Assembly (NCBI GenBank): GCA_027310305.1
Contig: DAIDBD010000053.1
Span: forward strand, 96,848 to 160,847
Length of the DNA: 64,000 bases
DNA from: Herminiimonas sp.
GTDB lineage: Bacteria > Pseudomonadota > Gammaproteobacteria > Burkholderiales > Burkholderiaceae_D
Direction of reading: 5' to 3'
Shown here: positions 1 to 7,842 of the stretch, piece after piece
How the letters are laid out: each line of letters opens with the position of its first letter
Numbering within the stretch: position 1 is the stretch's first letter
Notes under the pieces: model-generated
What the model was told of the DNA's origin: nothing
The model's input: only the letters and a program-made list of their open reading frames with translations
The model's database searches: none
Translations under genes and position numbers: made by a program

Positions 1-153
1 CACATTGTCGCCCCATGGCATATGGCCGCAACGCCCGCCATAACCGGCGGGCCGCCCGGGCTTCGACAGCACGTGAAAACGATGCGGCGCCTGCGTGAGG
101 TAATACAGGTAGCTGCCATGGGTATGCCAGGTCAGAATATTTAACGGACGCAT
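1..153 (-). CDS. glycosyltransferase, N-terminal fragment (runs off left edge)
   Basis: Only the first 51 codons are in the window. Reading leftwards from an ATG, the peptide begins MRPLNILTWHTHGSYLYYL and continues into a Gly/Arg-rich loop containing GYGGRCGHMPWGDN. A short strand followed by a Gly/His loop fits the start of a GT-B type glycosyltransferase, and I recall this opening from betaproteobacterial polysaccharide clusters, but the catalytic part is outside the window. It lies 51 bp downstream of a GT2 gene on the same strand, so the two are probably co-transcribed. No good ribosome binding site is visible. The glycosyltransferase call rests on the opening and the context only. Confidence 0.6.
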   Translation of the reverse strand, partial: MRPLNILTWHTHGSYLYYLTQAPHRFHVLSKPGRPAGYGGRCGHMPWGDNV

Positions 154-204
154 GATCGCTTTATTTCTTTATTTTTTCGGATGGGGGGAACGCGGTCGCC
201 GTCA

Positions 205-1218
205 TCAAATGAGCGGTGCGCGAAACCTGACTGCGCCGACCATGCGCCAGAACACCGCCAGCGGCGGGATGACAGCCGACGTGATGACCATCTCGACGAC
301 ATGCGGCCGGGTCCTGGCCGTGTTGCGAAGGCGCGCCCAGCAAAACCGCGCGGTCATCACGCCCCACACGCCGCCCGCAATGGCCGCCACCGCGGCATTG
401 CCGGACGCAAGGCCGATCAATGCGCCGATCAGCGCTGCGGCGATCAGGTAATAATCCCAACGCGGCGTCGCGCGTATCTTTTGCCGGTACAGACGCGGAT
501 GCTTCTTGTACAGCAGCGCATCGAACAGGATTTTCTTTTGCTGCGAGATGCTCACGCCCCACGGCGCCGGCCTGACCGGATGCACGATCACAGCCTGCGG
601 CACATGCACGATGTTGACACGGCTGTCCAGCAGCCGAAAATAAAAGTCGCTGTCTTCGCGCCATGCAAACCGGAAGCGCTCATCGAAGCCGCCCAACGAT
701 TCGAGTACCGTCTTGCGGCAAAAACAGTTGGCCGTGACGAACTCGGCGGTTTCCAGGTGCTTTGCATCACGCTCGTAATCGGTGGGCGTGGCCGATATCG
801 GCATTTCAATCCGTCCCCAGATTGCATCGACATTGTTGCCGAATGCCGCCACGCCGTTTTTGAGCCAGCCTTTGGTCGGCACGGTATCGTCGTCGGTAAA
901 TGCGATGATCGGCGCGCGCGCCGCTTGCCAGCCGCGGTTGCGCGCCGCTGCCGGCCCATGCGGCCCGTGGTTGGCAACATAAAAAATATCGAGCCGCTTT
1001 CGAGACATCCGGGCGGTCCATTCGGCAACGATATCCTCGGTACTCCGGCTCGGCCCGTCGTCGACAATGATGATTTCATAATCGGTCGAATCGAAATCCT
1101 GAACCGCCAGCGCTTCCAGGCAGCGGTTCAGCAGATCGGCCCGCCCGCAAGTCGGTACCACCACCGAAACCGGCAAAGGCATTTTGGCGGCGGTGTACGA
1201 ATCGTCATTTGTTTTCAT
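205..1218 (-). CDS. family 2 glycosyltransferase, membrane-associated
   Basis: A 337-residue GT-A fold glycosyltransferase. The nucleotide-sugar domain starts at about residue 16 (PVSVVVPTCGRADLL), with VDDG at 52-55 and the metal-binding TDDD at 108-111. A GGFDERF/WREDSDF stretch follows, as in acceptor-side motifs of the family. The last ~90 residues carry two hydrophobic segments (AALIGALIGLASG and VITSAVIPPLAVFW), so it probably sits on the inner membrane. The ATG was chosen because GAGG lies just upstream and the conserved domain starts soon after; the frame is open for a further 104 codons upstream without homology-like sequence. Probably builds a surface polysaccharide with the neighbouring genes; donor and acceptor are unknown. 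Confidence 0.87.
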   Translation of the reverse strand: MKTNDDSYTAAKMPLPVSVVVPTCGRADLLNRCLEALAVQDFDSTDYEIIIVDDGPSRSTEDIVAEWTARMSRKRLDIFYVANHGPHGPAAARNRGWQAARAPIIAFTDDDTVPTKGWLKNGVAAFGNNVDAIWGRIEMPISATPTDYERDAKHLETAEFVTANCFCRKTVLESLGGFDERFRFAWREDSDFYFRLLDSRVNIVHVPQAVIVHPVRPAPWGVSISQQKKILFDALLYKKHPRLYRQKIRATPRWDYYLIAAALIGALIGLASGNAAVAAIAGGVWGVMTARFCWARLRNTARTRPHVVEMVITSAVIPPLAVFWRMVGAVRFRAPLI

Positions 1219-1472
1219 TGCCTCGCCTCTACCGGCCAAGTGCAATCGCAATACAGTGGCGGTTTCGCTTGCCTGCACGACGCAGCCGGATTTTTCTCGT
1301 TGAGCAGCATGCCGACGCACAATCCGGTCTCGTACGTCAGCTAATTGAGTCACTTTTTCCATAAGCGATGCGGTTGGGAAAAACAATTGAAATTGGTTGA
1401 TTGCAGGAACGAATTTTTTGCATGAGTTAGCGAAGATGCAATTCCCATTCCAGCGCTTCCGCCATTGAGAAG

Positions 1473-3332
1473 TCATGCGCGCGGCAATGCAATCTGTTCG
1501 ATTTTTTCTGCACGCTGTTGTAAAAACCACAGGTTGGCATACACGCCGTTCCGCTGCAGCAGTTCCGCATGGTTTCCGCGTTCCACGATATGCCCGCGCT
1601 CCAGCACCAGGATTTCATCGGCTCCCACGATGGTGGAAAGACGATGCGCGATGATCAACGCGGTTCTGTCGATCGACAGGCGATCGAGCTCTTGCTGGAT
1701 TGCATGCTCCGATTGCGAATCCAGCGCCGACGTCGCTTCATCGAATATCAGTATCGGCGGATTTTTCAGGATCGCGCGCGCGACGGCAATCCGCTGCTTT
1801 TCGCCGCCGGACAACTTGACGCCGCGCTCGCCGACCTGGGTCTCGTATTTTTCCGGCAGCGACTCGATCAGGTCATGGATATGCGCGGCCTTTGCCGCCG
1901 CGACGACCTCTTCCCGGCTGGCGCCGGTCCGGCCGTAGGCAATGTTGTAGCCGATGGTGTCGTTGAACAGCACGGTGTCCTGCGGCACCACGCCGATGAT
2001 CTTCCGCAAGCTGCTCGAACTGACCTTGGTGATCTCTTGCCCATCGACCAGAATCCGTCCGCCGGACGGATCGTAGAACCGCAGAAGCAGCCGCGCCAGC
2101 GTCGATTTGCCGGAACCGCTGCCGCCCACCACGGCAAGCGTGCGTCCCGGCGGAATCCGGAAACTGATGCCGGTCAATATCGGACGCGCCGGTTCGTAAT
2201 GAAAGCTCACGTTGTCGAACACGACTTCGCCGCGTTGCGGCTGCAACGCGGGCAGCGTCGGCGATTCGTCTATTTCCGGCCGCTCGCGCAATAGCTGGAA
2301 CAGCCGTTCCGCGTTCACCCATGCATCCTTGGCTTCGCGGTAAACGAAGCCGAGCGCATTCAGCGGCAGGCAAACCTGCAGCACATAGGCGTTGATGAGC
2401 ACCAGATCGCCGACGGTCATTTCGCTCGCCATCACGGCCTGCCCCGCAAGCAGCATGATCGCCGCGACGCCGACCGCAATGATCGCGCTCTGGCCGACGT
2501 GCAGCGTAAACAGCGCTTTCTGGTTCGCGATGGCGGCTTCGGTCCATCTGCCCATGATCTGCTGAAAGCGTTGCGCTTCCACCGCTTCGTTGGTGAAATA
2601 CTTGACGGTATCGTAGTTGATCAGGCTGTCGGCCAGCCGGCTTTTCGCGCTGGAATCGAGCCGGTTCACACGGCGCTGGTAAATGGTCCGCAGCGCGGTG
2701 AAATACAGCGTGAAACCGGAATAGACGACAAAGGTCACCGCAATGATTCCCGCATACCAATCGCTGTAGCGCGCCATCATGATCGCAAGCACCAGCCCGA
2801 TTTCGATCAATGTGGGAACGATGGTAAACAAGCCGACGCCGAGCAGAAATGCGATGCCGTTGGTGCCTCGGTCGATATCGGGCAGCAGTCCGCCCATGCG
2901 GCGCTGCGCATGGAAACGCGCGCCCAGCTTGTGAAGATGGGAAAACGTATCGAGTGCGTAAGTTGCCACGGTGCGCTGGGTGACGCGCGAAAAAAGCAGG
3001 TCGCGCAATTCGTTGAAAAGCGTGCTGGAAAAGCGCAGGAATGCATAGCCGGCCAGCAGGTAAACCGGCAATGCGGCAACCTGTTCGGGACGCGACAGCG
3101 CATCGATAATGCGCTTAAGCAATAACGGCACCAGCACGGTGGTTATCTTTGCGAAAATCAGAAACGCCACCGCCGCGGCGATACGGCCGCGATAAGGCGA
3201 TACCACGCGCCAAAGACCCGCCAGAACGCTGTCTTCCTTATGCCGTTTGTTTTTGGGCCGCATCATGCCGGTTTGAATGAGTTTGTGAGTTGCAGCTTGC
3301 CTGAGAAGCACTAACTGTTCCTTGTCGATCAA
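1473..3332 (-). CDS. ABC exporter, fused permease and ATPase (Atm1/MsbA type)
   Basis: A half-transporter with about six membrane helices (residues ~45-330) fused to an ABC ATPase. The ATPase shows Walker A GGSGSGKS near residue 404, signature LSGGEKQR near 509 and Walker B/D-loop ILIFDEATSALD near 528. The permease segment (DIDRGTNGIAFLLGVGLFTI) resembles the Atm1/HMT1 heavy-metal or glutathione-conjugate exporter group more than classical MsbA. It works as a homodimer in the inner membrane. The neighbouring glycan genes leave a lipid-linked substrate possible. The start is uncertain: the TTG used here has only weak upstream signal, and two ATGs at residues 23-24 are alternatives. Divergent from the carbamoyltransferase gene across ~280 bp. 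Confidence 0.88.
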   Translation of the reverse strand: MIDKEQLVLLRQAATHKLIQTGMMRPKNKRHKEDSVLAGLWRVVSPYRGRIAAAVAFLIFAKITTVLVPLLLKRIIDALSRPEQVAALPVYLLAGYAFLRFSSTLFNELRDLLFSRVTQRTVATYALDTFSHLHKLGARFHAQRRMGGLLPDIDRGTNGIAFLLGVGLFTIVPTLIEIGLVLAIMMARYSDWYAGIIAVTFVVYSGFTLYFTALRTIYQRRVNRLDSSAKSRLADSLINYDTVKYFTNEAVEAQRFQQIMGRWTEAAIANQKALFTLHVGQSAIIAVGVAAIMLLAGQAVMASEMTVGDLVLINAYVLQVCLPLNALGFVYREAKDAWVNAERLFQLLRERPEIDESPTLPALQPQRGEVVFDNVSFHYEPARPILTGISFRIPPGRTLAVVGGSGSGKSTLARLLLRFYDPSGGRILVDGQEITKVSSSSLRKIIGVVPQDTVLFNDTIGYNIAYGRTGASREEVVAAAKAAHIHDLIESLPEKYETQVGERGVKLSGGEKQRIAVARAILKNPPILIFDEATSALDSQSEHAIQQELDRLSIDRTALIIAHRLSTIVGADEILVLERGHIVERGNHAELLQRNGVYANLWFLQQRAEKIEQIALPRA

Positions 3333-3611
3333 GCGTTTCCATCAGGAACGAATCGCATAACCAATATTGAACAACCTTGCCCGAGCCGGTCTGACTGGCT
3401 TTCAGGCCGTCTTGCAAACCCGGAATCATTTACCGCAAGTTGTATTTCTTACTCACCAAATATTTCAGTTTGATTGAACTACCGGCACGTTTCTGTTTAC
3501 GCCCTCCATCGACCCTGTTTGCATGTTGCATGCGGTGGGTATGTCGTTTGCTTATTAGGGCGTTGTCGCGCCGGTTGCGCCGCCAAGCCAACGAACAACA
3601 AGGAGAACTGC

Positions 3612-5354
3612 GTGCATACATTAGGAATCAACGCTGCTTTTCACGACTGCTCGGCCTGCCTCGTTTCGGACGGCGTCGTGATTGCCGCCGCCGAGGAAGA
3701 ACGTTTCACCCGGGTCAAGCATGGCAAAAGGCCGGTTCCCTTTACCGTCTGGCAACTGCCGTTTCACGCAATCGATTATTGCCTCAAAGAAGCCGGCATC
3801 GATCTGCGCGATGTGTCCCATGTCGCGTATTCCTACGATCCGCAGATGCAGCTTGGCGCCCACGCCGAACAGCAGACAATCCCGTTGCCGCTTGAGCCTT
3901 CCCGCACCCCGACCGCATGGCTGTCGCCGTGGGATCCGCTATCGCTTGCCTACATCGTCAATGCGCCGCGTCAACTCGCCGGCGGCGCGCCGCATCATCT
4001 GCAAAACCGTTTTCGCGGCGTCCGTCACGACGGCCCCTATCGGTGGCATTTCGTCGAGCATCATCTGGCGCATGAAGCAAGCGCGTTTCTCGCCGCGCCT
4101 TTCGATGAATGCGCGGTGCTTGCAATGGATGGCCGCGGCGAGCATCCCACCACCAGCTACGGCCTGTATCAGAATGGCGAGTACCGCCGGTTGAAACAGG
4201 TCAATCTGCCGCATTCGCTGGGCCTGCTGTATGAAGCGATCACCGACCATCTCGGCTTTCTGCGCTCTTCCGATGAATACAAGGTCATGGCGCTGGCCTC
4301 GTTCGGCAAACCGGTTTTTGCATCGGCGTTGCGCGACGTGGTGCAATATCGCGGCAAGGGCGATTACACGGTTGCATCCGTCGACTGGACCGAACTGTTC
4401 GGCCCGGCGCGCCGGCGCGGCGCACCGCTGGAGCAATCGCATATGGATGCCGCTCATTCGCTGCAGGTCGTGCTGGAAGAAACCGTCGCGCGGATGGTGG
4501 ACTGGCTGCATCAGGAAACCGGCTCGAAAAACCTATGCATGGCGGGCGGCGTCGCGCTGAACTGCGTGATGAATGCGAAGATTCGCGACAACGGGCCTTT
4601 TTCCAAAGTATGGGTACAGCCGGCGGCCGGTGATTCCGGCACGTCGCTGGGCGCGGCGCTGTGGATCGATTCGCAGCAGCGCGCCGACAAGCGTCGTTAC
4701 TGGAACATGGATCATGTTTTCCTTGGCCCGGCCTACGGCGATCGCGAGATTGAAGAATTTTTGCGGCAGGCGAAACTGCCCTATCGGCGCGCCGAAAACA
4801 TTGCGGAAGAAACCGCGGCGCTGCTTGCGCAAAACAAGGTCATCGGCTGGTTCCAGGGGCGCATGGAATACGGACCGCGCTCGCTCGGCGCCCGTTCGAT
4901 TCTGGCTTCTCCGATCGATCCTGCGATGCAAGGCCATCTGAACCAGATCAAGGACCGGGAAGATTTCCGGCCGGTCGCGCCGGTCGTGCTCGAAGAAGAA
5001 GCGGCGAACTGGTTCGTCGATGGCGACGTGTCGCCGTTCATGGTATTTGTATATGACGTGCGGCCCGACAAGATGGACCGTATTCCGGCGGTGCGCCATG
5101 TGGACGGCACCGCGCGCGTGCAAACCATCAATCGCTCGCAAAACCCGGCGTACTACGATTTGCTGCAGGCTTTCGGCCGGCGCACCGGCGTGCCGGTGCT
5201 GGTCAACACATCGTTCAATACCCGCGGCGAACCGATCGTCTGCACGCCGCGCGATGCGATTGAATCGTTTTGCACGACGCCGCTCGATGCGCTGGCGATC
5301 GGCTCGTTCCTGCTGGAAAAACCGTCGCTCACGATCGGGCAGGGCAGGCAATGA
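3612..5354 (+). CDS. carbamoyltransferase, NodU/CmcH family
   Basis: A 580-residue O-carbamoyltransferase that moves the carbamoyl group of carbamoyl phosphate, through an adenylate, onto a sugar or other hydroxyl. The N-terminal ASKHA-like domain begins TLGINAAFHDCSACL and carries AAAEEERFTRVKH and the HHLAHEASAF histidine motif. The C-terminal domain has GRMEYGPRSLGARSIL, KDREDFRPVAPVV and VNTSFNTRGEPIV, all characteristic of the family. Start: GTG, preceded by AAGGAG at ideal spacing; an upstream TTG in frame has no such signal. Its stop overlaps the next start (ATGA), so it is translationally coupled to the GT9 gene. The cluster suggests carbamoylation of a surface-glycan sugar. Confidence 0.92.
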   Translation: MHTLGINAAFHDCSACLVSDGVVIAAAEEERFTRVKHGKRPVPFTVWQLPFHAIDYCLKEAGIDLRDVSHVAYSYDPQMQLGAHAEQQTIPLPLEPSRTPTAWLSPWDPLSLAYIVNAPRQLAGGAPHHLQNRFRGVRHDGPYRWHFVEHHLAHEASAFLAAPFDECAVLAMDGRGEHPTTSYGLYQNGEYRRLKQVNLPHSLGLLYEAITDHLGFLRSSDEYKVMALASFGKPVFASALRDVVQYRGKGDYTVASVDWTELFGPARRRGAPLEQSHMDAAHSLQVVLEETVARMVDWLHQETGSKNLCMAGGVALNCVMNAKIRDNGPFSKVWVQPAAGDSGTSLGAALWIDSQQRADKRRYWNMDHVFLGPAYGDREIEEFLRQAKLPYRRAENIAEETAALLAQNKVIGWFQGRMEYGPRSLGARSILASPIDPAMQGHLNQIKDREDFRPVAPVVLEEEAANWFVDGDVSPFMVFVYDVRPDKMDRIPAVRHVDGTARVQTINRSQNPAYYDLLQAFGRRTGVPVLVNTSFNTRGEPIVCTPRDAIESFCTTPLDALAIGSFLLEKPSLTIGQGRQ

Positions 5355-6529
5355 TCGCTATTCATCCGCTCCGCAATCCGGTCGAACGCCTCGATTTCGC
5401 AGCGCTGCGCAGCATTGCCGTATTTCGCGCGTTGCAGCTCGGCGATCTGCTGTGCGTGGTGCCGGCGCTGCGCGCACTGCGGGCGGCAGCGCCCCATGCG
5501 AAGATCACATTGATCGGATTGCCGTGGGCCGCGAGTTTCGTCGAGCGCTTCAGCAAATATGTGGACCGGTACATGGCGTTCCCCGGCTTTCCGGGCTTGC
5601 CTGAAACGACGCCGGAACTCGGCAGAATTCCGGATTTTTTTGCCTCGGCGCAACGACAGGAATTCGAGCTCGCGATCCAGTTGCATGGCAGCGGCGCATT
5701 GACCAATCCGATCACGACCGCCCTCGGCGCAACCCGCAATGCGGGTTTTTATCTGCCGGGCCGGTATTGTCCGGACCCGCCTTGTTTCGCGTCATGGTCG
5801 GAGAGCGAACACGAAGTGCTGCGCGCGCTGCGGTTGATGAATTTTCTCGGCATAAAGACGCAAGGCGAGGCGCTGGAGTTTCCGCTGCATGACGCCGATT
5901 ACCGGGCGCTGCGCAGCGTCGAAGAAACGCTGCCAGCAGCGGCAAGCTATGCATGCATCCATCCTGGCGCGCGCCTGCCGTCGCGGCGCTGGCCGCCGCA
6001 GCGCTTCGCGCAAGTCGCGGACGGTCTTGCGGCGCAGGGACTGCGCATCGTCGTAACCGGTTCCGGACAGGAACGCGGCATCACGCAAGCGGTCTTGGCA
6101 TCGATGCGCGCGCCGGCAATCGACATGACCGGCCGCACCGATCTGGGTGCGCTGGCCGCGCTGATCGCGCATGCCCGCCTGGTGGTCTGCAACGACACCG
6201 GCATCTCCCACGTCGCGGCGGGCGTGGCGACGCCGAGCGTGATCGTCTGCTCCGGCGCCGACCCCGCCCGCTGGGCGCCGCTGGACCGGCGGCGCCATCG
6301 CCTGCTCTACGCGGATGTCGCGTGCCGCCCGTGCGCGCACGCGATTTGTCCGATCGGCCATCCATGCGCTGAAAACGTGAGCGCAGCGCGGGTGCTCGCG
6401 GAAGCAACCGCGCTAGTCGCCGAAACCATGCCACGGCCATCGACATGGCGCGATGGGCATTCATCCGCGCCGCGCGCTGCCCGATTTCCCCATGACGCCC
6501 ATCCCGACTACAGGAGAACCGATCCATGA
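5351..6529 (+). CDS. heptosyltransferase-like family 9 glycosyltransferase
   Basis: A 392-residue GT-B enzyme of the ADP-heptose:LPS heptosyltransferase family (GT9). The N-terminal domain starts with [22 protein letters not shown], the usual GDL acceptor-side loop. The C-terminal nucleotide-binding domain has [17 protein letters not shown], then [17 protein letters not shown], the family's donor-pocket signature. A cysteine-rich tail ([15 protein letters not shown]) is common in this subgroup. The last ~30 residues are basic and low in structure, perhaps because the end overlaps the next start. Start: ATG overlapping the carbamoyltransferase stop (ATGA). The substrate may be ADP-heptose, but this cannot be read from sequence. 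Confidence 0.9.
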   Translation: MIAIHPLRNPVERLDFAALRSIAVFRALQLGDLLCVVPALRALRAAAPHAKITLIGLPWAASFVERFSKYVDRYMAFPGFPGLPETTPELGRIPDFFASAQRQEFELAIQLHGSGALTNPITTALGATRNAGFYLPGRYCPDPPCFASWSESEHEVLRALRLMNFLGIKTQGEALEFPLHDADYRALRSVEETLPAAASYACIHPGARLPSRRWPPQRFAQVADGLAAQGLRIVVTGSGQERGITQAVLASMRAPAIDMTGRTDLGALAALIAHARLVVCNDTGISHVAAGVATPSVIVCSGADPARWAPLDRRRHRLLYADVACRPCAHAICPIGHPCAENVSAARVLAEATALVAETMPRPSTWRDGHSSAPRAARFPHDAHPDYRRTDP

Positions 6530-7554
6530 AAGAACTGCATTGCAAGCGCATTCTGGTGACCGGCGGCGCCGGTTTTCTCGGTTCTCATTTATGCGAATTT
6601 CTGGTGGATCAGGGGCACGACGTTCTGTGCGCGGATAATTTTTACACCGGCAGCAAGCGCAATATCGCGCATCTGTTCGGCCATCCGCATTTTGAATTGC
6701 TGCGGCACGACATCACGTTCCCGCTGTATGTGGAAGTGGATGAAATCTACAACCTCGCCTGCCCGGCTTCGCCGGTGCACTACCAGTTCGATCCGGTCCA
6801 GACCACGAAAACCAGCGTGCACGGCGCGATCAACATGCTGGGACTGGCAAAGAGAGTGAAGGCGAAAATCCTGCAGGCATCCACCAGCGAAGTGTACGGC
6901 GACCCGGAAGTGCATCCGCAGACCGAGGGTTACTGGGGCCACGTCAATCCGATCGGGCTGCGCTCCTGCTACGACGAAGGCAAACGCTGCGCCGAAACGC
7001 TGTTCATGGATTACCGGCGCCAGCACGGCATGCCGGTCAAGATCGCGCGCATTTTCAATACCTATGGTCCGCGCATGCACCCCAATGACGGCCGCGTGGT
7101 GTCGAACTTCATCATGCAGGCGCTCGACCACCAGCCGATCACCATTTTCGGCGACGGCCGGCAAACCAGGTCGTTCTGTTACGTGGACGACCTGATCGAT
7201 GGCTTGCACCGGCTGATGCAAAGCCCCGATGATTTTTGCGGCCCGGTCAATCTGGGCAACCCGGTCGAATTCACGATGCTCGAACTCGCGGAAAAAGTGA
7301 TCGAATTGACCGGTTCGCATGCGCCGATCGCATTCATGCCGCTGCCAAGCGACGACCCATTGCGCCGCAAGCCCGATATCGCACTGGCCAGGAATTTCCT
7401 TGGATGGGAACCGAAAATCGGCCTCGCCGAAGGGCTGGAGAGAACGATCACTTACTTCAGGGAGCTTCGGCTCGAAATGGGCAACGACGAATACGGCATC
7501 GCGCCTGCCGCGCGGAATGCATCCGCCGAACCGGTGCGTGCCCATATTCATTGA
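6526..7554 (+). CDS. UDP-glucuronate decarboxylase-like NAD-dependent sugar epimerase/dehydratase (UXS type)
   Basis: A 342-residue extended short-chain dehydrogenase. The NAD-binding motif [10 protein letters not shown] is at residues 12-21, the catalytic T120-S121-E122 precedes Y149xxxK153 (SCYDEGKR), and [19 protein letters not shown] and [15 protein letters not shown] match UDP-glucuronate decarboxylases, which make UDP-xylose (or the 4-keto intermediate) from UDP-glucuronate. ATG overlaps the preceding stop (ATGA), and AGGAG is 7 bp upstream, so the gene is both coupled and independently initiated. It is the last of three overlapping genes and probably supplies a sugar nucleotide to the local glycosyltransferases. 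The C-terminal ~25 residues are not conserved-looking. Confidence 0.9.
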   Translation: MKELHCKRILVTGGAGFLGSHLCEFLVDQGHDVLCADNFYTGSKRNIAHLFGHPHFELLRHDITFPLYVEVDEIYNLACPASPVHYQFDPVQTTKTSVHGAINMLGLAKRVKAKILQASTSEVYGDPEVHPQTEGYWGHVNPIGLRSCYDEGKRCAETLFMDYRRQHGMPVKIARIFNTYGPRMHPNDGRVVSNFIMQALDHQPITIFGDGRQTRSFCYVDDLIDGLHRLMQSPDDFCGPVNLGNPVEFTMLELAEKVIELTGSHAPIAFMPLPSDDPLRRKPDIALARNFLGWEPKIGLAEGLERTITYFRELRLEMGNDEYGIAPAARNASAEPVRAHIH

Positions 7555-7571
7555 AGGAATCCGCCACGGAA

Positions 7572-7748
7572 CTATCCGCCGCCGATTCCTTCCGTCACTT
7601 TGCCGGTTCCGCCGCAGTTCGGGCATTTGCTGCCGTCTTTCGCTTTCCCGCTGCCGTTGCAGACATCGCAGATATCTTCACCGGTGCCGGGTGTGCCCGG
7701 CGCCGCATCGTCGCCGGGATTTGTTGGAGTATTCGGGGGCATGTTCAT
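7572..7748 (-). CDS. 58-residue DnaJ-type zinc-ribbon small protein
   Basis: A short ORF convergent with the UXS gene. The first ~25 residues are Pro/Gly/Asp/Thr-rich and likely disordered. The second half holds two CxxC units, CDVCNGSG and CPNCGGTG, 15 residues apart: the CxxCxGxG pattern of DnaJ zinc fingers, enough for one four-cysteine zinc site. It ends in GGG. A good site AGAGGA lies 7 bp before the ATG; a second ATG two codons in is the alternative start. No J-domain is attached, so it is not a DnaJ; I infer a zinc-binding protein of unknown role. The intact four-cysteine pattern and ribosome site argue that it is a real gene. Confidence 0.7.
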   Translation of the reverse strand: MNMPPNTPTNPGDDAAPGTPGTGEDICDVCNGSGKAKDGSKCPNCGGTGKVTEGIGGG

Positions 7749-7842
7749 GTTGAATCCTCTTGATTGATACCGATTTTCATCCTGGCGCCGTCGTTTCAGC
7801 TTGGGCCCTTTCGTTTGCCTGCGTCGAGACAGCGCAAATCAC

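Noticed and set aside
181..1344. Rightward 387-codon open frame
   Set aside because: It is antisense to the GT2 gene; its Arg/Pro/His-rich translation is typical of the complementary strand of GC-rich genes.
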